Assembly (NCBI RefSeq): GCF_030646845.1
Contig: NZ_JAUSLE010000003.1
Coordinates: forward strand, 1-64,000
DNA: 64,000 nucleotides
Direction: 5' to 3'
From: Rhodoferax sp.
GTDB taxonomy: Bacteria > Pseudomonadota > Gammaproteobacteria > Burkholderiales > Burkholderiaceae_C
This document shows positions 18,020-26,725 of the stretch, piece after piece (position 1 is the first letter of the stretch; every line of letters starts with the position of its first letter). The translations under genes and the position numbers were made by a program. The notes beneath the pieces are model-generated. The model was not told where the DNA came from and made no database searches. It saw nothing but the letters and a program-made list of their open reading frames with translations.

Positions 18020-19069
18020 TCAAGCACCCGCTGACGCTTTGGCCGCCTGCTCCTCGGCCATGATGCGGTTCAGAATCTTGCGCGACTGCACGCCACCGGC
18101 GTCGATGTTGAGCATGAGCAGGGCGCGCTCGGGGTAGGTCAGCAGGTTCTTCTGCTGCAGCTCCAGCATCTGGAGGTCTTCGCTGAAAATCTTGCCCTGG
18201 CCTTCGCGGATGGTGGCGGTCAGCGCTTTGTCTTTGGGGTTGAACTTGCGCGCCATGCCCCAGAAGTAGTGAATCGAGGTCTCGGTCTCCGGCGTGATGA
18301 AGTCGACCACCACGCTGTAGGCCTTGTGCTCGGCCGGTGCGTCGTAGCCGCCCTTGCCGGCATGCGCCACGCCGACTTCGATCATCACATTGCTCGGCGG
18401 TGTGAAGCGGCAAATCTGCCAGCGATCGACCGGCACGTCATCGGCCAGGTTGTTGCCGCGCAGTGCCAGCTTCCAGAACGGCGGCGGCATGATGTTGTCC
18501 ATGAAACGGCTGGTGACCACCATGTCGCCCTCAACCGTGGTCTTGCTCGGGGTCTCGTCGATTTCCTTCTGGCCGATGCTGGTGGAGTGGACGTAGGTCT
18601 CGTGCGTCAGATCCATCAGGTTGTCGATCATCAGGCGGTAGTCGCAGTTGATGTGGAACAGGCCGCCACCATACGCCCACTCGGGGTTGTCATACCACTC
18701 CAGATGCGGGATCTTGTCAGGACTGGCTTGCGCCGCATCGCCCGGCCAGACCCAGATGAAGCCGTAACGCTCGACCACGGGAAAGCTGCGGATCGCGGGG
18801 AAGCCGCGCACGCGCTGGCCCGGCATGGAAATCGTCTTGCCGTCGCAACCCATCTCCAGGCCGTGGTAGCCGCAGACCAGCTTGCCTTCGCACACATAAC
18901 CCAGTGACAAGGGCGCGCCACGGTGCGGACAGAAGTCTTCGACGGCGGCGACGCGGTTTTCTTCCCCGCGGTAGAAGACGATGCTCTCGCCGCATATCTT
19001 GCGACCCAGCGGCTTCTCGTCGATTTCATTGGGGGTGCAGGCGACGTACCACGTGTTTTTCGGGAACAT
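18020..19069 (-). CDS. vanA: Vanillate O-demethylase oxygenase subunit (Rieske)
   Basis: This 349-aa oxygenase demethylates vanillate to protocatechuate and formaldehyde in lignin-aromatic catabolism. The sequence is very close to known VanA (MFPKNTWYVACTP, GAPLSLGYVCEGKLVCGYHG). The Rieske cluster ligands are C-P-H near 45 and C-G-Y-H near 64. The mononuclear iron site is in NLMDLTHETYVH near 152-163. The start is placed at the ATG at 19069, preceded by AAGGAGT. The ORF-track extension to 19162 runs across the promoter palindrome and is unlikely. Protocatechuate degradation genes are not in this window. Confidence 0.95.
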   Translation of the reverse strand: MFPKNTWYVACTPNEIDEKPLGRKICGESIVFYRGEENRVAAVEDFCPHRGAPLSLGYVCEGKLVCGYHGLEMGCDGKTISMPGQRVRGFPAIRSFPVVERYGFIWVWPGDAAQASPDKIPHLEWYDNPEWAYGGGLFHINCDYRLMIDNLMDLTHETYVHSTSIGQKEIDETPSKTTVEGDMVVTSRFMDNIMPPPFWKLALRGNNLADDVPVDRWQICRFTPPSNVMIEVGVAHAGKGGYDAPAEHKAYSVVVDFITPETETSIHYFWGMARKFNPKDKALTATIREGQGKIFSEDLQMLELQQKNLLTYPERALLMLNIDAGGVQSRKILNRIMAEEQAAKASAGA

Positions 19070-19137
19070 GATGACTCCTTGTTCAATTAAAAATCCTGCG
19101 GCAGACCCTGCAGGTGGATTATTGGTCTCGACTCTAT

Positions 19138-19153
19138 ATTCAGCATGCTGAAT
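19138..19153. promoter_or_regulatory. Perfect 16 bp palindrome, candidate operator for the MarR regulator at vanA
   Basis: ATTCAGCATGCTGAAT is a perfect inverted repeat in the vanA leader, 69 bp upstream of the vanA start. A -10-like TACAAT lies just upstream on the minus strand (19170-19175), so the palindrome would cover the transcription start region. The adjacent MarR gene is the obvious ligand-responsive repressor. Binding is inferred, while the palindrome is directly seen. Confidence 0.65.
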
Positions 19154-19206
19154 CTCATTCATTGTACGGAATGACTATCTGCAGCGAAAGCCCAAGAACC
19201 TAGGTA

Positions 19207-19683
19207 TTAACCCTTAGTTTTGCGTCCGGCCAACTTGTCCTGGCGGTCGTTCAAATGCACGAACTTGCGCAGCAAGCGCATGAACTCCTTTTGCTCTTCC
19301 GGCTCCAGGCTGCTCATCATGCCGCGGTACATCACGTCCACGCCCGGGCGAAGCTCGAGCAGCACGTCCTCGCCGGCCGGTGTCAGAGAGAGGCGGCGCT
19401 GGCGCCGCGGCAGCACTTCGCGCAGGATCCAGCCCTTGGTTTCCAGCCGGGCCGCGATATCGGCGGTGCTCGAGGTATCTAGTGCAATCATCTGGGCCAG
19501 GGTCACCTGGTCGATGCCCGGCGTTTCATGCAAGGTGCGCAGAATGGCGTATTGAATCGGTGTGACATGCCGGCCATGGACGTCGTGAAACTTGGACACC
19601 GCAATCTGCTGCGCGCGACGGATCAGGTGGCCCGGTTCGTCGTAAAGTTCGATGGAAGGTGAAGTGTCGGCAGAGGGGGTCAT
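19207..19683 (-). CDS. MarR family transcriptional regulator
   Basis: This 158-aa winged-helix regulator has the MarR core: ILRTLHETPGIDQVTLAQMI (first helices), DTSSTADIAARLETKGWILRE (recognition helix) and PRRQRRLSLTPAGEDVL (wing). The start is set at the ATG at 19683 (MTPSADTS) rather than the ORF-track 19710. It is encoded upstream of vanA on the same strand, with about 137 bp between, where the perfect palindrome lies. The likely role is repression of vanAB relieved by vanillate or a related aromatic acid. The VanR regulators I know of are mostly GntR-type, so this assignment comes from position only. Confidence 0.88.
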   Translation of the reverse strand: MTPSADTSPSIELYDEPGHLIRRAQQIAVSKFHDVHGRHVTPIQYAILRTLHETPGIDQVTLAQMIALDTSSTADIAARLETKGWILREVLPRRQRRLSLTPAGEDVLLELRPGVDVMYRGMMSSLEPEEQKEFMRLLRKFVHLNDRQDKLAGRKTKG

Positions 19684-19723
19684 GGGAAGATTTTGCCCCA
19701 CGGCGGGCACGCGCAGTCCATTT

Positions 19724-22315
19724 TCACATTGGCCTTGAACTGGTCAAGTAGCGCGCGAATTCGTCCGCCGGCATGGGACGGGCAAAATAATAACCCTGTG
19801 CGCCGTCACATTGAATGCTGCGGAGTTGTTGCAGGATCTCCGGGGTTTCCACCCCCTCGGCAACGGCCTGGAGATCCAGGCTGTGTGCCATCTGGACAAT
19901 GGCTTTCACAATCGCGGCGTCGTCCGGATCTGTCGCCAGATCGCGAACAAACGACTGGTCGATCTTGAGTTTGTCGACGTCAAACCGCTTGAGATACGAG
20001 AGACTGGAATAGCCGGTGCCGAAATCGTCGATGGACAGTTTCACGCCCAGTAATTTGAGCCGCTTGACGCTGCCCAGCACCTGCTCGACATTCTGGATCA
20101 GGACGGATTCGGTCAGCTCCAGTTCCAGCAGGGAAGGCGCAAGGCCCGACAGTGCCAGGGCCTTGAGCACGGTTTGTTCCACGTGGCCGTGCCTGAACTG
20201 CACGGCCGACAGATTCACGGCTATCGCAAGCTCGGGCAAGCCGGCCGTTTGCCAGGCCATGGCCTGTCGACAGGCCTCGTGGATCACCCATTCCCCCATG
20301 GGAACGATCAGGCCGCTGTCTTCGGCAATGGAGATGAACCGCCCCGGGGATACCAGACCGAACTCCGGGTGCTGCCAGCGAATCAGCGCCTCCGCGCCAA
20401 TCACCGCGCCGCTGGCCAGGTCGATCTGGGGCTGGTAGTGGAGGATGAATTCACTTCGCTCCAAAGCGCGTCGCAGTCCATTGCGAATCACAAGGTGTTC
20501 AACCACCTCGGCATTCATTTCTTCATCAAAGAAGCGGTAGGTGTTGCGCCCCGCTTCCTTGGCCCGGTACATGGCCGTGTCGGCCTTCTTGCTCAAGGTC
20601 TCGAAATTATGCCCATCCTCGGGATAGATGGCCACCCCGATGGAGACCGATGTCGAGAGTTCGTTGCCGTCCGTATCAAACGGATCCTGCAGACGTCCCA
20701 TGATCTTGGCCAGTACCGGTGTGGTGGCATCGAGGTCGGGCAGGTCGCTCAACACGATGACGAATTCGTCGCCGCCCTGTCGGCTGATGGTGTCCGTGTC
20801 CCGAACACATTCACTCAGGCGCGACGCGACCTCCTTGAGCAGCGCATCGCCCGTGGCATGCCCCAGCGAGTCATTGATCTTCTTGAAATTGTCCAGATCG
20901 AGAAACATCAGTGCCAGCTGGGTCCCGGTGCGATCTGCATGCGCCATGGCCTGCTGCACGCGGTCCTGCAGCAGCAGGCGGTTGGGCAGCCCGGTCAGGG
21001 GATCATGGTAGGCAAGGAATTCGATTTTCTGCTCAGAGACCTTCTGCTCGGTGATGTCCGAGCCCGTGCCGCGATACCCAAGAAATACCCCGTTCTCGAA
21101 CACCGGCTTGCCGCTGATCGAGAACCATCGCAGTTGACCGGGCTGGGTCTCCATCTGGTAAACAAAGTCCTTGAAGGGCTGATGTGCTTCAAGGACTTGC
21201 CGGTGTTCCTGCAGTTGCGCTTGCGTCAAACCAACAATGGGCAATTCCCATCGCGTCTTGCCAATCGTTCTGTAGGGATGCAGCTTCGTTGGGATAAGTC
21301 CGACCGACATTTCGATGAAGCGAAAATGGGTGTCCTGCTCCCAGAACCAGTCGGATGACATTTCCGACAAGTCCCGAAATCGTGCTTCGTTGGCGCGCAG
21401 ATGGTTTTCGATTTCCTTGCGCTCGGCCACTTCCAGCATCAAGCGCGCATTGGCCTGTGCCAGTTCTTCGGTCCGCTCCCGCACCCGCTGCTCAAGCTCC
21501 CGGTGGGCGCTGGCCAGGGCCTCCTGCGCTGACTTCTTCTCACGGATGTCTTCGGTAATCCAGATCGTGCTGCGGCTGCCATCGGCCGTTGACAGTGCCT
21601 TGGCCAGATGGCGGCACCAGATCAGCACACCGTCCTTGCGGGCATTGAGCCACTCGATGTCGACCAGCTCACCGGCCGCCAGCTTCTGGCCGACCGCCTC
21701 CCCAAAACGGGCATAGTCCTGCGCATCCTTGAAGAACACTTCAGCTTTCTGACCCGTCAAGGCACCGACGGGCCAGTGCAGGATGACCTCGGCGCGCGGG
21801 TTGCAATGCACGATCCGGCCATTGCTGGTGAACATGATGCCCAGGGAGGCATTTTCGAGAATGGCCTGCTGCTTGAGCAGCACTTCCTCCAGCTCGGCCT
21901 GCGCGCGTTTTCGCTCCCCAATGTCCTCGGCAATCCAGATCGTGCCTTCAGCGGTGTTTTGCGGGTTGATGACCTTGGCACGCATGCGGCAACAGACCGT
22001 GCTGCCGTCCTTGCGACGCAACTGCATTTCACGGTCCAGCAGCGCCCCGCTGGAGAGAATGGGCGACGCAATGCGTCCTATCTCGGCATAGTCTTCTGGC
22101 GATAGATAGAACACGGAGCCGTGCTGGCCAACCAGTTCGCCCTGCGGCCAGCCAAAGATCTTCGAAAACTCGGGATTGCAATGCAGCACCCGCTGGTCGC
22201 GGCTGAACAGGATGCCGACCGAGGCATTTTCGAGAATGGCCTGGTACTCAAGCAGCGTCTGCTGGACCGAAGACAGTGGGGAGTTGCCAACGAGCGGGGT
22301 GGGCGAGTCGGTCAT
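19724..22315 (-). CDS. PAS-PAS-PAS-GGDEF-EAL protein, predicted c-di-GMP turnover enzyme
   Basis: This 863-aa soluble protein has no membrane segment. PAS domains lie at about 20-135, 145-260 and 315-425, with a coiled-coil linker at about 265-315 (AHRELEQRVRERTEELAQAN). They are followed by GGDEF (about 440-600) and EAL (about 615-860). The cyclase motif GGDEF is intact in SRQGGDEFVIV, with an RxxD inhibitory site (RDTD) five residues before it. The EAL motif EALIRW and the DDFGTGYSSL loop are intact. The first two PAS domains are similar to each other (QAILENASVGILF and QAILENASLGIMF), suggesting internal duplication. The signal sensed is unknown. Confidence 0.94.
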   Translation of the reverse strand: MTDSPTPLVGNSPLSSVQQTLLEYQAILENASVGILFSRDQRVLHCNPEFSKIFGWPQGELVGQHGSVFYLSPEDYAEIGRIASPILSSGALLDREMQLRRKDGSTVCCRMRAKVINPQNTAEGTIWIAEDIGERKRAQAELEEVLLKQQAILENASLGIMFTSNGRIVHCNPRAEVILHWPVGALTGQKAEVFFKDAQDYARFGEAVGQKLAAGELVDIEWLNARKDGVLIWCRHLAKALSTADGSRSTIWITEDIREKKSAQEALASAHRELEQRVRERTEELAQANARLMLEVAERKEIENHLRANEARFRDLSEMSSDWFWEQDTHFRFIEMSVGLIPTKLHPYRTIGKTRWELPIVGLTQAQLQEHRQVLEAHQPFKDFVYQMETQPGQLRWFSISGKPVFENGVFLGYRGTGSDITEQKVSEQKIEFLAYHDPLTGLPNRLLLQDRVQQAMAHADRTGTQLALMFLDLDNFKKINDSLGHATGDALLKEVASRLSECVRDTDTISRQGGDEFVIVLSDLPDLDATTPVLAKIMGRLQDPFDTDGNELSTSVSIGVAIYPEDGHNFETLSKKADTAMYRAKEAGRNTYRFFDEEMNAEVVEHLVIRNGLRRALERSEFILHYQPQIDLASGAVIGAEALIRWQHPEFGLVSPGRFISIAEDSGLIVPMGEWVIHEACRQAMAWQTAGLPELAIAVNLSAVQFRHGHVEQTVLKALALSGLAPSLLELELTESVLIQNVEQVLGSVKRLKLLGVKLSIDDFGTGYSSLSYLKRFDVDKLKIDQSFVRDLATDPDDAAIVKAIVQMAHSLDLQAVAEGVETPEILQQLRSIQCDGAQGYYFARPMPADEFARYLTSSRPM

Positions 22316-22466
22316 GGGCGGGAATTCATCATGTTCTTATATATAACCGCTCACTGCAACCAGAACCTTACAAAAACCCTGGCTCGATGCTGCGCCATCC
22401 ACTGAAATCCACCAAAGTACCGCAATCCGTGATTACCGCCTCGCCGGGCGCTGCGGATGATCGCCT

Positions 22467-23009
22467 TCACGCGACAGACCCGTAGCGCTGCAGCACCCGG
22501 TAGCGCTGCCGGGCGTCCCCCGTGGACTCCATCAGGGCATAGCCGTCGACGTGCCAGCCGAACATTGGGGGCTGCGCCGGGAGTTGCACCAACGCGGCAT
22601 GGCGGGCCAGCGTGAAATGGGGGCGGTAGGGGCGCGCCTCGGTTTTCAGGCCCAGCCGCTGCAGGGCCTGCGCCAGGCTGCGATGCAGGAGCTGAAAACC
22701 CTCAGGCACGGCGTCGGGCAGCAACACCGCCAGGCCGTGCCGCCAGAGTTCAGGTTGCCCGAAGCGCAGTTCGAACGGCGTCATGGGCACGGCCAGCCCC
22801 GATCGCAGCTCATCCAGGCGCTGGCGTGGCACGGACCCCAGGAAATGCAGCGTGATATGCCAGTCGGGCGGCGCGTAGCGCGCGGCATCGGTGTTCCACT
22901 GCCATGCATCGCTGTGCACGGCGAGCGCGGCCTGGACAGCCTCACCCGGGCACAGGGCCAGGAACAGCCGCGCGGGGTCCTGGTCGGCGGCTTGACGGCT
23001 CTGCGGCAT
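22467..23009 (-). CDS. thpR: RNA 2',3'-cyclic phosphodiesterase (2'-5' RNA ligase family)
   Basis: This 180-aa protein belongs to the 2H phosphoesterase superfamily. Both catalytic H-x-T-x motifs are present: HITLHF near residue 51 and HFTLAR near 133. ThpR homologues hydrolyse 2',3'-cyclic phosphate RNA ends and can ligate tRNA halves in vitro. Its cellular role is not well defined. The ATG at 23009 (MPQSRQAAD) is preferred because the ORF-track extension overlaps the upstream gene. It follows the small membrane protein by 25 bp. About 150 bp of sequence with no visible feature separates it from the PAS-GGDEF-EAL gene downstream. Confidence 0.9.
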   Translation of the reverse strand: MPQSRQAADQDPARLFLALCPGEAVQAALAVHSDAWQWNTDAARYAPPDWHITLHFLGSVPRQRLDELRSGLAVPMTPFELRFGQPELWRHGLAVLLPDAVPEGFQLLHRSLAQALQRLGLKTEARPYRPHFTLARHAALVQLPAQPPMFGWHVDGYALMESTGDARQRYRVLQRYGSVA

Positions 23010-23034
23010 GAGCCTGGTACTTCGTTCGCCGCGC

Positions 23035-23460
23035 TCAGCGTGGGGTCTGCAATTGCCCTTGCGACACGCTGGGCGCCGGTGCAGCCGCTGGCGTATCCAC
23101 CATTTCCCGCACGCCGTCAACGAAGTACTCGGTTTCTCCAAAGCAGGAGGTGGGGATGAATCGGTGCTGCCGGTAACTGAGAACCACCCGCTTGCCGGCC
23201 AGGAGATTGATTTTCTGGGCGACGGCGTCGTCGTGCACAGTGAAGTCGAACTTGTCCGGGATAGCGCCCGGCATCGTCACCATCGCGATTTCGCCTTCCC
23301 AGGTCTTGCAGAGCCAGCCCTTTTTGGAAAACTTCTGCACATAGCCGGCGCGCTCACCCGCCGAGTAGTCCCAATGCAGCGTCAGCCAGAGCCAGCCTCC
23401 GGCGAGAAGGGCCAGGATGATCAAGGTGAGCGCAATAACGCGCAGGGCTTTCGATGGCAT
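23035..23460 (-). CDS. Small single-pass membrane protein of unknown function
   Basis: This 141-aa protein has an N-terminal membrane anchor (about residues 8-29, ALTLIILALLAGGWLWLTL) and a soluble domain facing the periplasm, ending in a Pro/Ala-rich tail. Cysteines at KGWLCKTWEG and PTSCFGE could form a disulfide. I recognise it only as a hypothetical protein. The start is well supported by AGGAG upstream of the ATG. It lies between the uracil-DNA glycosylase and thpR on the same strand, and neither neighbour suggests a role. Confidence 0.8.
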   Translation of the reverse strand: MPSKALRVIALTLIILALLAGGWLWLTLHWDYSAGERAGYVQKFSKKGWLCKTWEGEIAMVTMPGAIPDKFDFTVHDDAVAQKINLLAGKRVVLSYRQHRFIPTSCFGETEYFVDGVREMVDTPAAAPAPSVSQGQLQTPR

Positions 23461-23521
23461 GCTGGTTGACTCCTGAATGTGGCGCGCTGTGTTTCTTGGT
23501 TAGGGCTGGGCTGCAAGCGCC

Positions 23522-24403
23522 CTACTGTGTCAGTTCCAGCGCCAGGCACAAATCAGCCCAGGCGCGGGCCTTGTCCTGCTGGGTGCGCAACAGGTAGCCC
23601 GGGTGGTAGCTCACCACGACCGGAATGCCGTGGTAACGGTAGATTTGCCCGCGCAGCTTGCCCAGCGGGATGCTGGCGACTTCGGGCAGGCTGCCCTGCA
23701 ACAGCGCCTGGGCGGCAAAGCGCCCCATGGCCAGAATGACTTTGGGCTGCACCAGCGCCACCTCGCGGCGCAGGTAGTTTTCACAGGCGGCGAGCTCCTG
23801 CGCGTCGGGATTGCGCACCACGGCCGGACGGCACTTGACGACGTTGGTGACATAGGCCGCGCTCGCCCTGCTGGCGGTCCCGCCACGCCGGCTGACGCCA
23901 AGGGCCTTGAGCATGTTGTCCAGCAATTGGCCGGCCTGGTCGGCGAAGGGCGCACCCTGGCGCTCCTCGGCCTCATCCGGGGGCTCACCCACCACCAGCC
24001 AGTCGGCCTGACGAGGTGCCTCGGCATCGGCAGCGCCGAACACCGGGGCCCGGCGCCCGGTGCGCAAGGCGCACGCCTGACAGTTGGCCACGGTCTGTGC
24101 CAGTGTGGGCCAATCCATGCCCGCAATGCCGTCAGACAGTCCGGCGGGCGCAACGGGTGGCGCGGGTTCGCGCCGGTCGGGCACCCGCGAATCTGGTGCC
24201 TTTGAGGCTGTAGCCCCCGTGTTTATTGCCTCAATAGCTATTATTTCGATAGCAATCGCGGCAGCCGTTTCCGTTTCCGTTTCCTCTTCACTCCCGGCTA
24301 CCTCAGCCGCGAGGCCGACATCGGCCACGGCTTCGGGCAGCCAGACGCGCACCCCCATCTCCTGCAACATGGCACGCTGGCGTTGGTCGAGGTCAAGACT
24401 CAT
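23522..24403 (-). CDS. Uracil-DNA glycosylase, family 4 (Fe-S), with a repeat-derived linker
   Basis: This 293-aa repair enzyme removes uracil from DNA. Family 4 features are visible: four cluster cysteines (CQACALRTGR; VKCRP; AACENY), motif GEPPDEAEERQGAPFADQAG, YVTNVVKCRP and HPGYLLR near the C-terminus. An extra N-terminal region of about 95 residues precedes the catalytic domain. It contains a low-complexity acidic stretch and AIEIIAIEAINTGATA, which is encoded by a copy of the dispersed repeat. The ATG at 24403 is preferred over TTG at 24406. The start overlaps the end of rimI by 11 bp, so translation is coupled to the tsaB-rimI set. Confidence 0.92.
   Translation of the reverse strand: MSLDLDQRQRAMLQEMGVRVWLPEAVADVGLAAEVAGSEEETETETAAAIAIEIIAIEAINTGATASKAPDSRVPDRREPAPPVAPAGLSDGIAGMDWPTLAQTVANCQACALRTGRRAPVFGAADAEAPRQADWLVVGEPPDEAEERQGAPFADQAGQLLDNMLKALGVSRRGGTASRASAAYVTNVVKCRPAVVRNPDAQELAACENYLRREVALVQPKVILAMGRFAAQALLQGSLPEVASIPLGKLRGQIYRYHGIPVVVSYHPGYLLRTQQDKARAWADLCLALELTQ
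24203..24253 (-). repeat. Dispersed repeat copy C inside the uracil-DNA glycosylase gene
   Basis: Read on the minus strand it starts GCTATCGAAATAATAGCT and ends GGGGGCTACAGCC. It is in frame with the gene and encodes the A-I-x-x-x-A-x-x-A-x-x-x-G-A-x-A pattern at residues 50-67, within a variable linker before the catalytic domain. Confidence 0.85.
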
Positions 24404-24881
24404 CAATGCATTCTCCCAGACGCAGGCTCATCACCAGCGCGTCTTCACGCTGGCCATGGACGGCGGGGTAGTAATTCTTGCGCTGGCCCACCCGGCGATA
24501 GCCCTGGGCTTCGTAGACCTGCACCGCGCGCAGGTTGCCGACCCGCACCTCCAGCCACAACCAGTCCGCGCCCTGGCCCCGGGCCCAGATCGCCAGCGCA
24601 TCCAGCATGACGCGCGCCCAGCCCTGGCCCTGGTAATCGGGCGCCACGGTGATGTTGAGCAAATGCACTTCGTCCACCCCTTTCATGGCGACGAAATAGC
24701 CGAGCAGGGTGTCATCGGCCATCAACAACTGCGCCTCGTAGCCCGACTTGAGCGCATCGAGGAAGTTGCCGAGAACCCAGGGATGGGCATACGCCACCTG
24801 CTCCACGCGCAGCACCGCTTCCAGGTTCTGCGCCGTCATGGGTTCAAACCGGGCTTCGGTCGTTTTGAGGACGGCGCTCAT
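24393..24881 (-). CDS. rimI: Ribosomal protein S18 alanine N-acetyltransferase
   Basis: This 162-aa GNAT acetyltransferase is the RimI type, which acetylates the N-terminal alanine of ribosomal protein S18. The acetyl-CoA loop is ITVAPDYQGQGWARVML, and the RimI-typical C-terminus is QVYEAQGYRRVGQRKNYYP. Its start overlaps the tsaB stop as ATGA, and its 3' end overlaps the uracil-DNA glycosylase start by 11 bp. The tsaB-rimI pairing is common in proteobacteria and supports the call. Confidence 0.93.
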   Translation of the reverse strand: MSAVLKTTEARFEPMTAQNLEAVLRVEQVAYAHPWVLGNFLDALKSGYEAQLLMADDTLLGYFVAMKGVDEVHLLNITVAPDYQGQGWARVMLDALAIWARGQGADWLWLEVRVGNLRAVQVYEAQGYRRVGQRKNYYPAVHGQREDALVMSLRLGECIDES

Positions 24882-25594
24882 AGGGCGGCTTTCTCCGCGG
24901 CGCGCTCCAGGGTGGTCTTGGCCACTTTGTCGCGGATGTAGCGCGGCAGCGCCTGGTCGGCACGCACCGCCGCGCCAGCGGCGAGCAGGGCCGGTGCCAG
25001 CCGCAGCATGGCGGTGGCGGTGGGCAGGGCATCGACACGCTGCGCCGCGGGGGCAGACAGGCGCGCGCCATAGGCGGTAAAAACATTGCCGGCCAGCGTC
25101 CAGCCCGGCTCACACACCAGCCCTTCGGGGTGAATCAGGCGGCTGTCCCTGATCTGCGTCCAGTGCCCGTTCTTGAAGACATAGCTGCCGGCATATATTT
25201 CGTCCATGCGGGCGTCCAGCAGGGCCACCACCTGATAGTTCTGCAGCGCGGCCGCGTGCCGGGCGCGAGCCTCTTCGGCCACGCTGAGCAGGGTATCGAC
25301 CGGCACCACCTTGACCTCCGCGCCAAACGCCAGCCCCTGCGCCACGGCACAGGCGGTGCGCAAGCCGGTGAACGAGCCGGGGCCGCAGCCGAAGGCAATC
25401 GCGTCCAGTTGCCCGTATTGCAGGCCCGCCTGCGCCATCAGGCGCTGAATGGTGGGGATCAGGTTGGCCGAGGTCTGGGCGCCGCCAGGGGCGGTGTGTT
25501 GCCACACCTCGCTGGTCTGGCCCGCATCACCCAGCACGCGGCTCACGGCGACCGACATCATCTCGGTACTGGTGTCAAAGGCCAGCAGGTTCAT
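24878..25594 (-). CDS. tsaB: tRNA threonylcarbamoyladenosine biosynthesis protein TsaB
   Basis: This 238-aa member of the ASKHA fold (YeaZ) is the non-catalytic partner of TsaD in forming t6A at position 37 of ANN-decoding tRNAs. The N-terminus LLAFDTSTEMMSVAV and the block FGCGPGSFTGLRTACAVAQG are diagnostic. It heads a coupled three-gene unit, tsaB-rimI-uracil-DNA glycosylase. The threonylcarbamoyl-AMP synthase that feeds this pathway is encoded about 5 kb away in this window. The ATG is preceded by GGGAG. Confidence 0.95.
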   Translation of the reverse strand: MNLLAFDTSTEMMSVAVSRVLGDAGQTSEVWQHTAPGGAQTSANLIPTIQRLMAQAGLQYGQLDAIAFGCGPGSFTGLRTACAVAQGLAFGAEVKVVPVDTLLSVAEEARARHAAALQNYQVVALLDARMDEIYAGSYVFKNGHWTQIRDSRLIHPEGLVCEPGWTLAGNVFTAYGARLSAPAAQRVDALPTATAMLRLAPALLAAGAAVRADQALPRYIRDKVAKTTLERAAEKAAL

Positions 25595-25645
25595 CGCCGC
25601 ACTCCCGCGCCGGCCGGCATTGCCCGAATTTCGAAAATCATCATT

Positions 25646-25699
25646 AAATCAGCCTCCAGCCCCCGCCACACCTGCATGAGCAGCTTCTTTTTTAATAGC
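25646..25699 (-). repeat. Dispersed repeat copy D forming the 3' end of the DMT transporter gene
   Basis: On the minus strand the copy starts GCTATTAAAAAAGAAGCTGC and ends GGGGGCTGGAGGCTGATTT. It is read in the same frame as copies C and G (AIKKEAAHAGVAGAGG). The TGA inside its tail is the stop codon of the gene. Confidence 0.9.
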
Positions 25700-26680
25700 A
25701 ACCGGCGCTGCCGCGCGCACACCAAACAGAATGCCCATCGTCACCAGTGCCAGGCCCGCCGCCAGATTCCAGAACAGCGGCTCGCCCAAAAACAGCACCG
25801 CGCCCAATGCCGACAAGCCCGGCACCAGCGCCGTGATCATGGTGGAGCGCACCGGGCCGTAGTGCTGGATCATTTTGGTGAAGGTGATGCCGGAGATCAC
25901 CACCGAACCCCAGCCCTGAAACACGGTCTGGAACAGCACTTCGCGCAATGGGGCCGTGAACACATGACCTTGCACCACCTGCCCCAGCACCAGCGCGGCG
26001 TACACCGGCACATAGATCACAAAGGCGAAGGCGGTGATGGCGATGGTGGCGCGCACGGCATCCAGCGCATGACGGCGCGCCAGCACGCTGTAGGTCGACC
26101 AGCACAGCGCGGCCACCATGAACAGCACATCACCCTTCCAGACCTCGCCGCCGTCGAACGCCCGCAACAGGCTGGCGCCGCCCACCAGCAGGTCGCCCAG
26201 CACGATCAGGCCCAGGCCCAGAGCGCGCAGCGGCGTGATGCGGTCGTGCAGGACCAGTGCCGCCAGCAGGGCCGTCCACAGCGGCAGGCTGCCCGGCATC
26301 AGCACCGAGGCGTGCAGCGCCGGCGCAAACACAAAGCCGCTGTAGGCCAGCAGCGCATACAGCAGACCACCAAACAGGCCAACGGTGGCGGTGACCCGAA
26401 GCGACAGCGGCGACAAGCCCAGCAGCGACGACTGTCCTACCCCCAGCGCCCGGTCGCGGCGCACCAGCCACGCGCCCCAGGGCAGCAACACCAGGCTGGC
26501 GCCGACGATGCGGCAAAACGCAATGTCAAATGGCGTCAGGGTGCCGCCGCGCGCCGGGTCGGCCGAGGCGCGGGCGATCAGGATGAAGGACGTCCAGATG
26601 AGCACCGTGACGACGGCGGCGGCCAGGCCAATCGTGCGGGGTGAAAAACCCCTGGAAGAATGGCGTGAGGAAGCGTGCAT
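25649..26680 (-). CDS. DMT/EamA family transporter
   Basis: This 343-aa inner-membrane protein has about ten hydrophobic segments in two EamA halves (for example GLAAAVVTVLIWTSFILIA and GDVLFMVAALCWSTYSVLA). It is distinct from the eamA-like gene at 4.4 kb. The substrate is unknown. The last 16 residues, AIKKEAAHAGVAGAGG, and the stop codon come from a dispersed repeat, so the original C-terminus was replaced or extended. The start lies 45 bp from that of dacB, which is divergent, so the two promoters must overlap in a very short space. Confidence 0.88.
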   Translation of the reverse strand: MHASSRHSSRGFSPRTIGLAAAVVTVLIWTSFILIARASADPARGGTLTPFDIAFCRIVGASLVLLPWGAWLVRRDRALGVGQSSLLGLSPLSLRVTATVGLFGGLLYALLAYSGFVFAPALHASVLMPGSLPLWTALLAALVLHDRITPLRALGLGLIVLGDLLVGGASLLRAFDGGEVWKGDVLFMVAALCWSTYSVLARRHALDAVRATIAITAFAFVIYVPVYAALVLGQVVQGHVFTAPLREVLFQTVFQGWGSVVISGITFTKMIQHYGPVRSTMITALVPGLSALGAVLFLGEPLFWNLAAGLALVTMGILFGVRAAAPVAIKKEAAHAGVAGAGG

Positions 26681-26725
26681 GCCCCCATTATCCGTGGCGG
26701 ACAGCCGCGACGGGATAATCAGGGC

